Positions 50,491 through 60,068 of a DNA stretch of 64,000 bases are shown here, one piece after another. The number at the start of each line of letters is the position of its first letter. Position 1 is the first letter of the stretch. This DNA comes from JBCBDX01 sp038529265. GTDB taxonomy: Bacteria; Pseudomonadota; Alphaproteobacteria; Rhizobiales; Rhizobiaceae. A program made the position numbers and the translations under genes. The stretch spans positions 1-64,000 of the forward strand of contig JBCBDX010000009.1 in NCBI GenBank assembly GCA_038529265.1, given 5' to 3'. Below the pieces are notes generated by a model. It saw nothing but the letters and a program-made list of their open reading frames with translations. It was not told where the DNA came from and searched no databases.

Positions 50491-51648
50491 ATGAAAGCGC
50501 ATCAATATGCGTCGGTCTTGGTGCTCGTACTCACGGGTGCTTGGGTAGTCACAGGCGACTTTTCATATGTTGGCAGCGCTGCCAGCCAAGCGTCAGATGA
50601 AGCTTCGACAATTGAGGCCAGCGCAACGGCCGATGACGCATCGGTTTCGGGGCGCGCACTACAAACTGTAGGCACGGCATTGATCCCGCAAATCCAGCAT
50701 GCGCGCACGGTGCGCGTGTCGGGCGTGACACAAGCCGATAAGACTACGCAAATTACAGCGCGCGAAAGCGGTGTAATTGGCGAACTACCGGCAACACAAG
50801 GTGGTCGTATTTCAAAGGGTGACATGATCGCGCGGCTTGATCCTGAAGGCCGTGATATTCAGCTGATATCCGCCGAGGCTCAACTCAAGCGCCGACGCAC
50901 TGAGTTGGAAGCACGTGCCGAGCTTGTCGAAAAAGGTACATTGCCGAGACTGCAGTTGGAAGAATTGATCACTGCGGTTGCAGAAGCAGAAGCTGATTTG
51001 GCAGGCCTGAAAGCCGAAATCAGCCGCTTGGATGTGACGGCGCCCTTCGATGGCGTTTTGGATGTGGTCAATGTGGAACTTGGTTCGGCCGTTCAGCCGG
51101 GTGTTGCCGTCGGTACTTTAATCGCGCTTGATCCAATCATTGGTGTCGGTGAAATCAATGAACAGGACCTGCCGCTGATCGGGGTGGACGATACTGCGTC
51201 TTTGCGTTTGGTTTCCGGCCAGATTGTCGAAGGCACGGTTCGGTATATTAGCCGCGAGGCCAATCCCGCGACACGCACTTATGAAGTCGAAGTTGAAGTT
51301 CAGAATCCTGATTTGGCGATACCGTCAGGTATGACAGCTGAAATCATCTTGCGGGGCAAACCGGTTCTCGCGACGCCAGCGCCACGCTCGATCATCACGC
51401 TCGATTCGCGCGGCAATCTGGGCGTGCGTTCCGTCGATGAGGAAAACAAAGTAGTCTTCCATCCGATCGATATTGTTGATGATTCCAGCGATGCGCTGAT
51501 CCTTGGAGGGATTCCAGAAGGTGCGCGGGTGATCGTCACGGGCCAGAACATAGTGTCCGATGATCAAACAGTTGATCCGCAGCCGGTTGAACAAGACATC
51601 ATCGATGCCTTGATTGAAGAAGTACGCGGCGAGGTAGCTTCACAATGA
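50491..51648 (+). CDS. RND efflux periplasmic adaptor (membrane-fusion protein)
   Basis: A 385-residue HlyD/AcrA-type adaptor. The N-terminus is a membrane/signal segment ('YASVLVLVLTGAWVV'). A poor-complexity acidic stretch follows (about 28-55), then barrel-sandwich and lipoyl motifs ('ITARESGVIGELPATQGGRISKGDMIARLDPEG', 'VTAPFDGVLDVVNVELGSAVQPG'), with a short alpha-hairpin at about 130-175. No lipobox is seen. It forms the bridge between the pump and an outer-membrane channel, which is not encoded here. The stop overlaps the permease start as ATGA. Confidence 0.9.
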   Translation: MKAHQYASVLVLVLTGAWVVTGDFSYVGSAASQASDEASTIEASATADDASVSGRALQTVGTALIPQIQHARTVRVSGVTQADKTTQITARESGVIGELPATQGGRISKGDMIARLDPEGRDIQLISAEAQLKRRRTELEARAELVEKGTLPRLQLEELITAVAEAEADLAGLKAEISRLDVTAPFDGVLDVVNVELGSAVQPGVAVGTLIALDPIIGVGEINEQDLPLIGVDDTASLRLVSGQIVEGTVRYISREANPATRTYEVEVEVQNPDLAIPSGMTAEIILRGKPVLATPAPRSIITLDSRGNLGVRSVDEENKVVFHPIDIVDDSSDALILGGIPEGARVIVTGQNIVSDDQTVDPQPVEQDIIDALIEEVRGEVASQ

Positions 51649-54600
51649 TGGCACTTCTCGATGTAGCGGTAAAAAATGCGCGCCTGACCATTCTGGCGTT
51701 GATCTTCTTTTTACTCGCAGGCGCAGTTTCTTACGTCAACATACCAAAGGAATCGGAACCTGATATCCAGTTTCCGGTCATCTACGTTGGCGTTAGCCTT
51801 GATGGTGTGTCGCCAGAAGATGCCGAGCGGCTTCTGATCCGGCCCTTGGAAAGCGAACTTTCCAATATCAAAGGCGTCGATACGATTACAGCCAGTGCCT
51901 ATCAGGGTGGCGGAAACGTGGTCGTTGAGTTTGACACATCTGCCGATCTTGGCCGTGCGCTTGATGATGTGCGCACAGAAGTCGACCAAGCCAAGAACCA
52001 GTTTCCATCCGGCACCGACGAGCCGCTGGTTCAGGAAGTCAATATTTCGGAATTTCCGGTTTTGGTGGTGACGCTTTCCGGTGATGTGCCAGAGCGTGTT
52101 CTGACCCGTAGTGCCAAGGAACTTCAAGATCGCATCGAAGATGTTCAGGGTGTGCTGGAAGCAAATCTGCAAGGTTCGCGCGATGAGATGGTCGAGGTCA
52201 TTATCGACCCGGTTAAACTGTCCTCCTATGGGCTCCAGCTTGATCAGCTTGTTGCCGGTGTTGGGAGCAACAACCAACTCGTCGCAGCGGGTACGTTGGA
52301 AGGTAATGAGGGCAAGTATGCTGTCAAAGTTCCCGCGCTAATCGAGACCGTTGAAGATATTGCCAACCTGCCGATTGCCGTAAGTGGCAACGCGGTAGTG
52401 CGCGCGCGCGATCTGGCGACCATACGGTCGACTTTTGAAGATCGTTCGACCATTGCGCGTTTGAATGGCCGCCCAGCGATTGCCATTGAAGTATCAAAGC
52501 GTGCGGGTGCAAACCTGATTTCCACGGTTGATGGCGCGAAAGCTGCCGCCACTGAATTTGCGCCGTTCTTGCCGGAAGGGGTGGAGGTAACATTCACGCA
52601 GGACACCTCTGTCGATATCCGTACAATGCTGAGCGATCTTCAGAACTCGGTCCTGACAGCAGTGATTCTCGTTTTCATCGTGATCCTGTTCTTCCTCGGG
52701 TTCCGTTCCTCGCTTTTGATCGGCTTGGCGATCCCGACATCGTTCCTGATGGGTATCCTGTTTCTTTCCATTGCCGGTTATACGGTGAACATCGTTGTGC
52801 TGTTCTCCTTGATCTTGGCCGTCGGCATGCTCGTCGATGATGCCATCATTGTGACCGAGTATGCCGAGCGGCGCATGGCCGAAGGCATTGAAGCAGGCCC
52901 GGCCTTTTCAGAGGCGGCGCGCCGGATGTTTGGCCCGGTCGTTGTCTCAACGCTGACACGCATCGCAGCGTTTTCGCCGCTTCTGTTCTGGCCCGGCATC
53001 GTTGGCGAGTTTATGCGTTATATGCCGATCACGTTGATTGCTACGCTATCGGCGTCGACAATTTATGCGCTGCTTTTTGCGCCGACCATAGGCTCGATAG
53101 TTGGTAAAGCAGCGGTGCAAAAACGTGTTCCAGATGGCGCTTACATGGCGCTCATCAAGCGCGTGGTTCGCGCCCCTCTTGTGACGCTTGTCTTGGTGAT
53201 TGGTCTGATGGGTGGCATAGTCTACTCTTTCACCCAGAACAATTATGGCGTCGAGTTCTTCCCAAATGTGGAGCCGGAGTTTGGCCTTCTTTATGTCAAA
53301 GCGCAGGGGAACCTGTCCCTGGATGAGCAGGATCGCATCGTGCGATTGGCTGAAGATCAGGTATTGAGCTGGCCAGGCATTGAATCAGTCAATACCACCG
53401 TTGGCAGCACCCAAGGTGGGGTGCAGATCGGCGGCGGCGCAAGCGAAGATACAATCGGTACCATCCAATATGAGTTTGTCGATTGGCGTGAGCGCAAGCC
53501 AGCTGGCGAAATCCTGACCGACCTTCGTGGCGCTATTGCAGGTATTGCCGGTGCGAGCATCGAAGTTTCGGTGCCCGATGCAGGTCCGCCGCAAGGTAAA
53601 CCTATTCAGGTTCGTTTGTCAGCCGATGACCCAACGGGTCTTGAAGATGCTGCGCGTGATGTGGCTGCGTATTTGCAATCCATTCCAGAAGTGATCGATC
53701 TTTCTGATGGACTTCCGCCATTGAGCGTCGATTGGGAACTGGAGGTCAACCGGACCGAAGCTGCCAAGTTTGGTGTGTCGCCAAACGCCATTGGCACCGT
53801 CGTCCAACTGGTTACGACTGGTTTGAAGCTCTCTGACTATCGCCCGGCTGGTGTCGATGATGCTGTAGATATTCGTCTTCGACTTCCAACTGACCGACGC
53901 ACTTTTGCGACGCTTGATCAGCTTCGTGTCGAAACCTCGCAGGGTTCTGTTCCAATTGCCAACTTCATTGACCGGCAACCGGCTGCATCTCTGGGCACCC
54001 TGACAAGGATTGATCAGGCCCGTACGATTACAGTTGAATCAAACCTCGTCGAGGGATCACAGGATTCCGTGTTTCAGGCACAAGTTGCTGAGCATATGGC
54101 GACCATGAACCTCCCAGAAAACATCCGTTGGGAAATGGTTGGTTCCGATCAGGAAAGTGACGAGGCCGCGGCGTTCTTGGGACAAGCCTTTGGCGTGGCG
54201 ATCTTCCTCATCTTTGCGCTGTTACTCGGTCAGTTTAACCGGTTCCGCTATGTGTTCCTGGTGCTGTCGGCTGTGGTCATGTCAACGATTGGCGTCTTGC
54301 TTGGCCTTATGATCATGGAGATGCCATTTTCCATTGTGATGACAGCTGTCGGTACCATTGCGCTGGCGGGTGTCGTTGTGAACAACAACATCGTGTTGAT
54401 TGATACGTATGCCTATCTGCGCGGCAAGGGCATGGACAAGCACGAAGCCATCCTCGAGACGTGCCGCGAGCGCGTGCGCCCGGTCATGCTGACAGCGGTA
54501 ACGGCTATTCTTGGCGTCTTACCCATCGCTTTTGGTGTAAACCTTGCGCTTCTCAGCCAAGAAGTGACGATTGGTGCCCCGTCTACGCAGTGGTGGATTG

Positions 54601-54890
54601 CCCTTTCATCAGCCATCGTGTTTGGGCTCGCGTTTTCAACGCTCCTCACATTGGTTGTTACGCCAGCGGCCCTTGTCATCTTCACCCGCAACAATGCTGT
54701 CCTTGCACAAGGCGGAACCTTGGGCGTTATCAAGGCTTGGCTCGTGCGTCGTGCGAAACGCGCTCAAGCCGCGGAAGCTGACGAAGAGTTAGACGCCGAG
54801 CCTGTTGGATTGACGGCGAGTAATGATGACCAACTGGAGGAATATTTCCCGCCGGATGATGGTCGCGAATATCCGAAGGCTGCTGAATAA
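51645..54890 (+). CDS. RND multidrug-efflux permease
   Basis: A 1081-residue inner-membrane proton-driven pump of the AcrB/MexF kind, with about 12 membrane helices and two large periplasmic loops. 'LLIGLAIPTSFLMGILFL' and 'LAVGMLVDDAIIVTEYAERRMAEG' contain the proton-relay Asp pair of helix 4. 'IALAGVVVNNNIVLIDTYAYLRGKG' lies in the second half. The N-terminus starts 'LLDVAVKNARLTILALIFFLLAGAVSYVNIPKESEPDI'. Substrates cannot be predicted. The TetR gene, operator and adaptor form a complete regulatory set, with no TolC-type gene in the window. A terminator follows. Confidence 0.94.
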   Translation: MMALLDVAVKNARLTILALIFFLLAGAVSYVNIPKESEPDIQFPVIYVGVSLDGVSPEDAERLLIRPLESELSNIKGVDTITASAYQGGGNVVVEFDTSADLGRALDDVRTEVDQAKNQFPSGTDEPLVQEVNISEFPVLVVTLSGDVPERVLTRSAKELQDRIEDVQGVLEANLQGSRDEMVEVIIDPVKLSSYGLQLDQLVAGVGSNNQLVAAGTLEGNEGKYAVKVPALIETVEDIANLPIAVSGNAVVRARDLATIRSTFEDRSTIARLNGRPAIAIEVSKRAGANLISTVDGAKAAATEFAPFLPEGVEVTFTQDTSVDIRTMLSDLQNSVLTAVILVFIVILFFLGFRSSLLIGLAIPTSFLMGILFLSIAGYTVNIVVLFSLILAVGMLVDDAIIVTEYAERRMAEGIEAGPAFSEAARRMFGPVVVSTLTRIAAFSPLLFWPGIVGEFMRYMPITLIATLSASTIYALLFAPTIGSIVGKAAVQKRVPDGAYMALIKRVVRAPLVTLVLVIGLMGGIVYSFTQNNYGVEFFPNVEPEFGLLYVKAQGNLSLDEQDRIVRLAEDQVLSWPGIESVNTTVGSTQGGVQIGGGASEDTIGTIQYEFVDWRERKPAGEILTDLRGAIAGIAGASIEVSVPDAGPPQGKPIQVRLSADDPTGLEDAARDVAAYLQSIPEVIDLSDGLPPLSVDWELEVNRTEAAKFGVSPNAIGTVVQLVTTGLKLSDYRPAGVDDAVDIRLRLPTDRRTFATLDQLRVETSQGSVPIANFIDRQPAASLGTLTRIDQARTITVESNLVEGSQDSVFQAQVAEHMATMNLPENIRWEMVGSDQESDEAAAFLGQAFGVAIFLIFALLLGQFNRFRYVFLVLSAVVMSTIGVLLGLMIMEMPFSIVMTAVGTIALAGVVVNNNIVLIDTYAYLRGKGMDKHEAILETCRERVRPVMLTAVTAILGVLPIAFGVNLALLSQEVTIGAPSTQWWIALSSAIVFGLAFSTLLTLVVTPAALVIFTRNNAVLAQGGTLGVIKAWLVRRAKRAQAAEADEELDAEPVGLTASNDDQLEEYFPPDDGREYPKAAE

Positions 54891-54920
54891 AAAAAGCCCG
54901 CTCGTTGGAGCGGGCTTTTT
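54891..54920. terminator. Bidirectional terminator between RND pump and asd
   Basis: A perfect 13-bp inverted repeat, AAAAAGCCCGCTC 54891-54903 and GAGCGGGCTTTTT 54908-54920, with a GTTG tetraloop. Runs of A and T at each end make it a Rho-independent terminator for the pump operon (+) and for asd (-). Confidence 0.92.
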
Positions 54921-54940
54921 CATGATCTAGAAGCGAAGTT

Positions 54941-55975
54941 TCAGGCCGCTTGTTTTTTGGGTTCAATCAGACCGCGATTAACCAGAACTTCTGCGATCTG
55001 GACCGTATTAAGCGCTGCGCCCTTGCGAAGATTGTCCGAAACTACCCAAAGGTTGAGGCCGTTTTCCACGGTGATGTCCTCGCGTATCCGGGAGATGTAT
55101 GTCGCATCTTCCCCGGCGGCTTCATAAGGCGTGATGTAGCCACCGTCCTCATGCTTGTCGATCACAAGACAACCTGGTGCTTCCCGGAGGATTTCCCGTG
55201 CTTCATCGGCTGTGATCTCATTTTCAAACTCGATATTGACCGACTCTGAGTGAGAAATGAAAACCGGAACCCGGACCGCTGTACAGGTCACCTTGATTTT
55301 CGGATCCAGCATTTTTTTGGTCTCAGCCGTCACCTTCCATTCTTCCTTGGTGTATCCGTCTTCCATGAACTGATCGATGTGCGGGATCACGTTAAACGCC
55401 ATACGTTTGGTGAATTTTTTTGGCTCCACAGGATCCGCGACATAAACCGCACGTGTCTGCGAGAACAATTCGTCCATGGCCTCTTTGCCCGCACCTGAAA
55501 CGGACTGATAGGTTGAAACAACCACGCGCTTGATTTTGGCTTTGTCGTGCAAAGGCTTTAGCGCAACAACCAACTGGGCTGTTGAGCAGTTGGGGTTGGC
55601 AATGATGTTCTTTCGGGTAAAGCCTTCAATCGCGTCAGCATTTACTTCCGGCACAATGAGCGGCACGTCTGAATCATAGCGCCAAGCCGATGAATTATCG
55701 ATTATCACGCAGCCTTGGGCTCCAATCTTGGGCGCATATTCTTTTGATACAGATCCGCCAGCTGACATGATACAAATGTCCGTGTCAGAAAAATCATAGT
55801 TCTCCAGCGCTTGAACTTTGAGTTCTTTATCGCCGAACGTCACTTCCTGACCAACGGAGCGACGTGATGCCAGCGGTACGATTGTGTCAGCCGGGAACCC
55901 GCGCTCTGCAAGTATGTCCAGCACTTCACGGCCAACATTGCCGGTTGCGCCTGCGATTGCGATTTTGAAACCCAT
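54941..55975 (-). CDS. asd: Aspartate-semialdehyde dehydrogenase
   Basis: A 344-residue ASADH that reduces beta-aspartyl phosphate to the semialdehyde, the branch point for Lys, Met, Thr and diaminopimelate. NADP motif 'IAIAGATGNVGREVLDILAERGFP', active-site Cys in 'NIIANPNCSTAQLVVALKP', and 'VSTYQSVSGAGKEAMDEL' are present. The His near the end is in 'FISHSESVNIEFENEI'. ATG 55975 (MGFKIAIAGATG) is used; upstream frame residues are not conserved. Confidence 0.96.
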   Translation of the reverse strand: MGFKIAIAGATGNVGREVLDILAERGFPADTIVPLASRRSVGQEVTFGDKELKVQALENYDFSDTDICIMSAGGSVSKEYAPKIGAQGCVIIDNSSAWRYDSDVPLIVPEVNADAIEGFTRKNIIANPNCSTAQLVVALKPLHDKAKIKRVVVSTYQSVSGAGKEAMDELFSQTRAVYVADPVEPKKFTKRMAFNVIPHIDQFMEDGYTKEEWKVTAETKKMLDPKIKVTCTAVRVPVFISHSESVNIEFENEITADEAREILREAPGCLVIDKHEDGGYITPYEAAGEDATYISRIREDITVENGLNLWVVSDNLRKGAALNTVQIAEVLVNRGLIEPKKQAA

Positions 55976-56029
55976 GGTCTTCTGCCTTGTTCCTCTCTCC
56001 CCTTTCGCTTTTCCCAAGCGCCACTCTTC

Positions 56030-56054
56030 CCGCCCCGGGGAGAGTGTGGGGCGG
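56030..56054 (-). other. G+C-rich hairpin in the asd leader
   Basis: Arms CCGCCCC 56030-56036 and GGGGCGG 56048-56054 are perfectly complementary around an 11-nt loop, about 55-80 nt before the asd start on the minus strand. It could be a leader structure. It does not look like any known riboswitch, and no T-run follows to make it a terminator for the upstream lipoprotein gene. Confidence 0.35.
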
Positions 56055-56187
56055 AACGGGTCAGATGGTCGTTTTTGTCTTAGTCAACATACGCATGGTG
56101 GCCGCTTAGTGATGGAGTGCGCGCAAAAAGTCAAATATGTCTTTTGGTGAAGCACTTCACTTCTTCATATATACCGCTCGGATGGCG

Positions 56188-56655
56188 TCAGGAGACAGGC
56201 GTGCTTTGGTTCACATTACCCTGTGGCTCCGTAATGGGCACGACTGGTACAATCGCGGTTTGAGCGTTTTCAGGTTGCAGTTGGATAATGACCGGATTTG
56301 GCGTGTGTTCCAAAGCCGCACCGGTTGCAACATCAACACCCATGCCAACGACACCACCCAACAATGCGTTGCCGGCAAAACCAGCAGCGCCGCCGCCGCT
56401 TACCTTTGTATTCACATCCACCGTCTGTGTGACGTAGCCTTCGCGCTGCGCAGTGACCTGAAAAGACTCTTTTCTTGGTATACGCACTGAACATGGTGTT
56501 GCTGTGCATCGGTGGTTCAGTGACGTGGTAACAACAGCGTCGCTTGGTTCATATTGAATGACCACATCATCATTGACACCACGCGTGATCGACGCGCAGC
56601 CGGTCATGGCCAGCAAGCTGGCCACACAAATAAGATTTTTCACGGATTGCCCCAT
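56188..56655 (-). CDS. Lipoprotein with PEGA-like domain
   Basis: A 155-residue lipoprotein with lipobox 'LLAMTGC' (Cys 20) after 'QSVKNLICVAS'. The mature part has 'VVTTSLNHRCTATPCSVRIPRKESFQVTAQREGYVTQTVDV', the pattern of PEGA repeat modules (surface layer/receptor-linked beta modules, with GYVxxxxxV). A Gly/Ala-rich helix follows (about 95-120, 'GGGAAGFAGNALLGGVVGMGVDVATGAAL'), which could re-enter a membrane. ATG 56655 is used. A GTG at 56643, with GGGG before it, would also keep the lipobox. It overlaps nothing, and leuB is 11 nt upstream. Confidence 0.75.
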   Translation of the reverse strand: MGQSVKNLICVASLLAMTGCASITRGVNDDVVIQYEPSDAVVTTSLNHRCTATPCSVRIPRKESFQVTAQREGYVTQTVDVNTKVSGGGAAGFAGNALLGGVVGMGVDVATGAALEHTPNPVIIQLQPENAQTAIVPVVPITEPQGNVNQSTPVS

Positions 56656-56666
56656 CCATTTGAAGA

Positions 56667-57770
56667 TTATTGCCCGTAAGCTGCCAGTATTTCGTCGCCC
56701 ATCTCGGCTGTTGAAATCTGGCGACATCCGTCTGCCATAATATCGCCGGTACGCAAACCCTCATCGAGCACATTGGAGATGGCTTTTTCCACGCGGTCAG
56801 CCTCTTCAATCATGTTGAACGAGTAGCGCAGGCACATGGCAAAGGAAGCAATCATCGCAATTGGGTTGGCGATGCCTTGGCCAGCGATGTCCGGTGCGGA
56901 GCCATGAACGGGTTCATAAAGCGCTTTGCGCTTGCCGGAGACCGGGTCGGGTGCACCAAGTGAAGCGGACGGTAGCATGCCGAGTGAACCGGTCAGCATG
57001 GCAGCAACATCTGACAGCATATCGCCGAACAAGTTATCAGTCACGATGACATCGAACTGTTTTGGCCAGCGCACCAGCTGCATGCCGCCTGCATCGGCGA
57101 GCATGTGGCTTAGATCAACGTCGCTATATTTGTCTGCATGTGTTGCGGTGACCACTTCATTCCAAAGAACGCCGGATTTCATCACATTACGCTTTTCCAT
57201 GGAGCAGACTTTGTTTTGACGCGTCCGGGCCAGATCAAAGGCCACGCCGGCAATGCGCTCAATCTCGAATGTGTCGTAGACTTGTGTGTCGATGCCGCGT
57301 CTCTGGCCGTTTCCCAGATCGATGATTTCCTTCGGCTCACCGAAATAAACGCCCCCGGTCAGTTCGCGCACGATCAAGATGTCCAGACCTTCGACGACTT
57401 CCGGTTTCAGCGATGAAGATGCAGCCAAGGCTGGATAACAAATCGCCGGGCGCAGATTTGCAAAGAGCGCCATGTCTTTGCGCAGACGAAGAAGACCGGC
57501 TTCCGGGCGAACCTCATAAGGGACATCGTCCCATTTGGGGCCGCCAACTGCGCCGAACAAAACAGCGTCGGCAGCCATGGCTTTTTCCATGTCCTCTTCG
57601 GAAATGGCCGCGCCATGGGCATCGTAAGCAGCACCGCCAACAAGTCCCTCAGAAATTATGAAGCCAGTATTCTCGTTGGCATTCATATGGTTGATGAATT
57701 TGCGTACCTCGGCCATGGCTTCCGGGCCGATGCCATCGCCTGGCAGCAAAAAGAGAGACTTTTCTGTCAT
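56667..57770 (-). CDS. leuB: 3-isopropylmalate dehydrogenase
   Basis: A 367-residue beta-decarboxylating dehydrogenase in leucine synthesis. 'LFLLPGDGIGPEAMAEV' starts the protein; 'AVGGPKWDD', 'LLRLRKDMALFANLRPA', 'LTGGVYFG' and the metal-binding Asp in 'VIVTDNLFGDMLSDVAAML' follow. 'EPVHGSAPDIAGQGIANPIAMI' binds NAD. It is separated from leuD by four unrelated genes (see 57865-60322). Confidence 0.96.
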   Translation of the reverse strand: MTEKSLFLLPGDGIGPEAMAEVRKFINHMNANENTGFIISEGLVGGAAYDAHGAAISEEDMEKAMAADAVLFGAVGGPKWDDVPYEVRPEAGLLRLRKDMALFANLRPAICYPALAASSSLKPEVVEGLDILIVRELTGGVYFGEPKEIIDLGNGQRRGIDTQVYDTFEIERIAGVAFDLARTRQNKVCSMEKRNVMKSGVLWNEVVTATHADKYSDVDLSHMLADAGGMQLVRWPKQFDVIVTDNLFGDMLSDVAAMLTGSLGMLPSASLGAPDPVSGKRKALYEPVHGSAPDIAGQGIANPIAMIASFAMCLRYSFNMIEEADRVEKAISNVLDEGLRTGDIMADGCRQISTAEMGDEILAAYGQ

Positions 57771-57864
57771 GGATATCCCCGTCAGTGTACTGGTCGGTAC
57801 TGTTGGATTTTGATCAGCTTGTAAGGTGGTAATTGGTCAAACGCAATGCGTTGTGCGGCTACGA

Positions 57865-58467
57865 TTAGCTCTTCGATTTCTGCTTTGCGCGCCAATCGAG
57901 CGCACGCTTGTTTTGCGCAGCCAACTCAGCAGTTTCCTGAATGCGCTTTGCACGCGTTTCTTTCTTTTTGGCCAATGTAATCCATTCGAGAATGCCGCGG
58001 CGTGCTGACCATGGAAAGGCCTCGAAATTTGCGCGCGCTGGCGGCTTGGCATCTAGCGCTTCCGTCAGGTCGGTGGGTAGTCTTCCGTCCTCAACTTCAT
58101 CGAGCGCCGACCAACTGCCATCTGCCTTTGCCGCTTCAACGGCGGCCTTCCCGGAAGGATGAAGACTGTTCTCAGCTATCAACTCTTCGATGAACCGCTT
58201 GTTTACAGTTGACCAGGCGCTACCCGGCTTGCGTGGCGATAATAGAAGTTTCGATCTTTCTTCATCCAAGCTTCTTGGCAACGAGTCGATCCAACCATAG
58301 CGAAGAACAGTTTTCACCAAGGTTGATCGATCAATATATCTATCTGGTGTTGCCTTCTTCCAAAATATTCCCCATATCGATTCGGAAGTGGAATGATTTT
58401 GGAGGAGCCAGGTATCCAAGGCTTCTGCATTTTCAAATTCAATATTTGAAAGCGTTTCTCCGGCCAT
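57865..58467 (-). CDS. YdeI/OmpD-associated-family protein
   Basis: A 200-residue soluble protein. The N-terminal 'LDTWLLQNHSTSESIWGIFWKKATPDRYIDRSTLVKTVLRYGWIDS' and 'SPRKPGSAWSTVNKRFIEELI' mark the YdeI/OmpD-associated family, and the C-terminal basic part carries 'FPWSARRGILEWITLAKKKETRAKRIQETAELAAQNKRAL'. The founder was implicated in bacteriocin or antimicrobial tolerance; biochemical function is unknown. It starts 2 nt after the RidA-like gene, so it is the last of a four-gene unit. Confidence 0.83.
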   Translation of the reverse strand: MAGETLSNIEFENAEALDTWLLQNHSTSESIWGIFWKKATPDRYIDRSTLVKTVLRYGWIDSLPRSLDEERSKLLLSPRKPGSAWSTVNKRFIEELIAENSLHPSGKAAVEAAKADGSWSALDEVEDGRLPTDLTEALDAKPPARANFEAFPWSARRGILEWITLAKKKETRAKRIQETAELAAQNKRALDWRAKQKSKS

Positions 58468-58469
58468 GC

Positions 58470-58853
58470 TTATGCGTCAGCGCGTAGGGCGGTCACTTCG
58501 ATTTCGATTTTCATCTCGGGTTTGATCAGTCCGGCCACGACCATGGTCGCAGCTGGTTTGATTCCTTTGAAGTATGCGCCGACAATCGGGAAAACGATGT
58601 CCGCATATTGTGCGTCGGTGATCGTATATTGAACCCGGACGATATCGCGCCGTTCGAACCCCGCCTCTGTCAAAGCTTTGTCTATCGTCGTCTGAGTGTT
58701 GCGGGTTTGCTCCTCAACACTCTCCGGCATTGTCATGGACGAATAGTCATAACCTGTCGTCCCTGACACAAAACACCAGTTGCCTTGCACAACAGCTCGC
58801 GAGTAGCCCGCGACATCTTCAAAGGGAGAGCCTGTAGAGATCAGCTTGCGCAT
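58470..58853 (-). CDS. RidA-like protein lacking the usual catalytic Arg
   Basis: A 127-residue YjgF/YER057c/RidA-fold protein (chorismate-mutase-like trimer). The strand 'GNWCFVSGTTGYD' and the helix 'EEQTRNTQTTIDKALTEAGFERRDIVRVQYTIT' are typical. In true RidA imine deaminases the motif near the C-terminus reads PAR-S/T-T-V; here it is 'KPAATMVVAGLIKPEMKIEIEVTA', with Ala in place of Arg. It therefore probably belongs to an Arg-less Rid subfamily and may not hydrolyse enamines. It lies 3 nt from the ketoacyl synthase gene. Confidence 0.85.
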   Translation of the reverse strand: MRKLISTGSPFEDVAGYSRAVVQGNWCFVSGTTGYDYSSMTMPESVEEQTRNTQTTIDKALTEAGFERRDIVRVQYTITDAQYADIVFPIVGAYFKGIKPAATMVVAGLIKPEMKIEIEVTALRADA

Positions 58854-58856
58854 GGC

Positions 58857-60068
58857 TTAAGCCTTCTTGACCGCTATCACCGCGTTGGCACCACCGAAGG
58901 CAAAAGAATTGCTCAAGGCAGCGTCGATGTTCAATGCGCGGGACTTTTCGGGCACATAATCGAGATCACACTCGGGATCCGGCTCCGTCAGATTGATCGT
59001 TGGTGGCGCGATGCCGTCGCGGATGCCATTTATGCAAGCCAACAGCTCTAATGCGCCGGATGCGCCAAGACAGTGCGCATGCATTGACTTGGTTGACGAA
59101 ACAGCCAAGCCGTCAGCATGGGGCCCGAAGACTTTGCGGATCGCCTGCGTCTCGGTTTTGTCGTTGCCAGCTGTGCCCGTGCCATGCGCGTTGACATAGG
59201 CAACGTCGCCAAGGGACAGATCCGCGTCTTCAAGCGCCTTTTGCATCGCCAAAGCTGCACCATCGGCATCCGGTGCTACGATGTCACCCGCATCGGCCGA
59301 CATGCCCGCGCCTGCGATCTCCGCGAGTATTGTCGCACCGCGCGCTTTGGCATGGCTTTCGGTTTCCATAACAAAGATACCAGCGCCATCACCCAGCAAC
59401 AGTCCTTCGCGGTCCGCTGAAAAAGGCCGGCAACCGGTTTTGGCCAGTATGCGCATGGATTCCCACGTTTTCAGAATGCCGAACGTCACCGGTGTTTCAG
59501 AACCGCCCGCCAGGACAACATCCACACGCCCTGCTCGCAGCAGATCAAGTGCGGACGCGATGGCATTGTTAGCCGACGAACAAGCCGAAGCTAGGCTGTA
59601 AGTTGGACCCTTTATGCCAAAGACCATTGAAATGTGCACCGATGGAGACGATGGCATCACTTTTGGGATGGCGAAAATTTCAGTGCGTTTTTTGCCGTCG
59701 CGAAGAATATCTAGATAGGCGCGGTCAGCGGCGTCCGCGCCAAAGATGCCGGAGCCGACAACCACGCCGGTGCGGGTCGGATCAAACGCGTCTTCTCCAT
59801 CAAGACCGGCATCTTCCAGCGCTTCGGCTGCTGCCATTACGGCGAGCATGCCAAACTTCGACATCGTCGTGCGGTGACGTTTGCTTATCTCTCGATCCGG
59901 CATTTCGCGGATTTGTGCCGCAAGCCCCACCTTCAAATCGCGTTGGTCGGGAATTTCAAGCGGGCCAATGCCGCAAAAACCCGCCTTCATACTATCCCAG
60001 TTAGAGCGCGCATCTGGTCCAAGGCTGCTGATTGCGCCTTGCCCGGTTACGACAATGCGTTCTGTCAC
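58857..60068 (-). CDS. NodE-like beta-ketoacyl-ACP synthase
   Basis: A 403-residue KAS II-type condensing enzyme. The active-site Cys is Cys163 in 'LASACSSANNAIASALD'. The catalytic His residues are His295 ('NAHGTGTAGND') and His332 ('KSMHAHCLGASGALELL'), where the family's usual T-G-H is H-A-H. This H-A-H-C signature, 'GPTYSLASACSSAN' and the overall sequence resemble the nodulation protein NodE, which lengthens the acyl chain of Nod factors. A plain FabF is less likely. It overlaps the ACP gene by 4 nt (ATGA). Confidence 0.88.
   Translation of the reverse strand: MTERIVVTGQGAISSLGPDARSNWDSMKAGFCGIGPLEIPDQRDLKVGLAAQIREMPDREISKRHRTTMSKFGMLAVMAAAEALEDAGLDGEDAFDPTRTGVVVGSGIFGADAADRAYLDILRDGKKRTEIFAIPKVMPSSPSVHISMVFGIKGPTYSLASACSSANNAIASALDLLRAGRVDVVLAGGSETPVTFGILKTWESMRILAKTGCRPFSADREGLLLGDGAGIFVMETESHAKARGATILAEIAGAGMSADAGDIVAPDADGAALAMQKALEDADLSLGDVAYVNAHGTGTAGNDKTETQAIRKVFGPHADGLAVSSTKSMHAHCLGASGALELLACINGIRDGIAPPTINLTEPDPECDLDYVPEKSRALNIDAALSNSFAFGGANAVIAVKKA

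Noticed and set aside
56140..56165. GTGAAG-CA-CTTCAC palindrome downstream of the lipoprotein gene
   Set aside because: Six-bp arms only and no associated promoter or T-run; likely chance.
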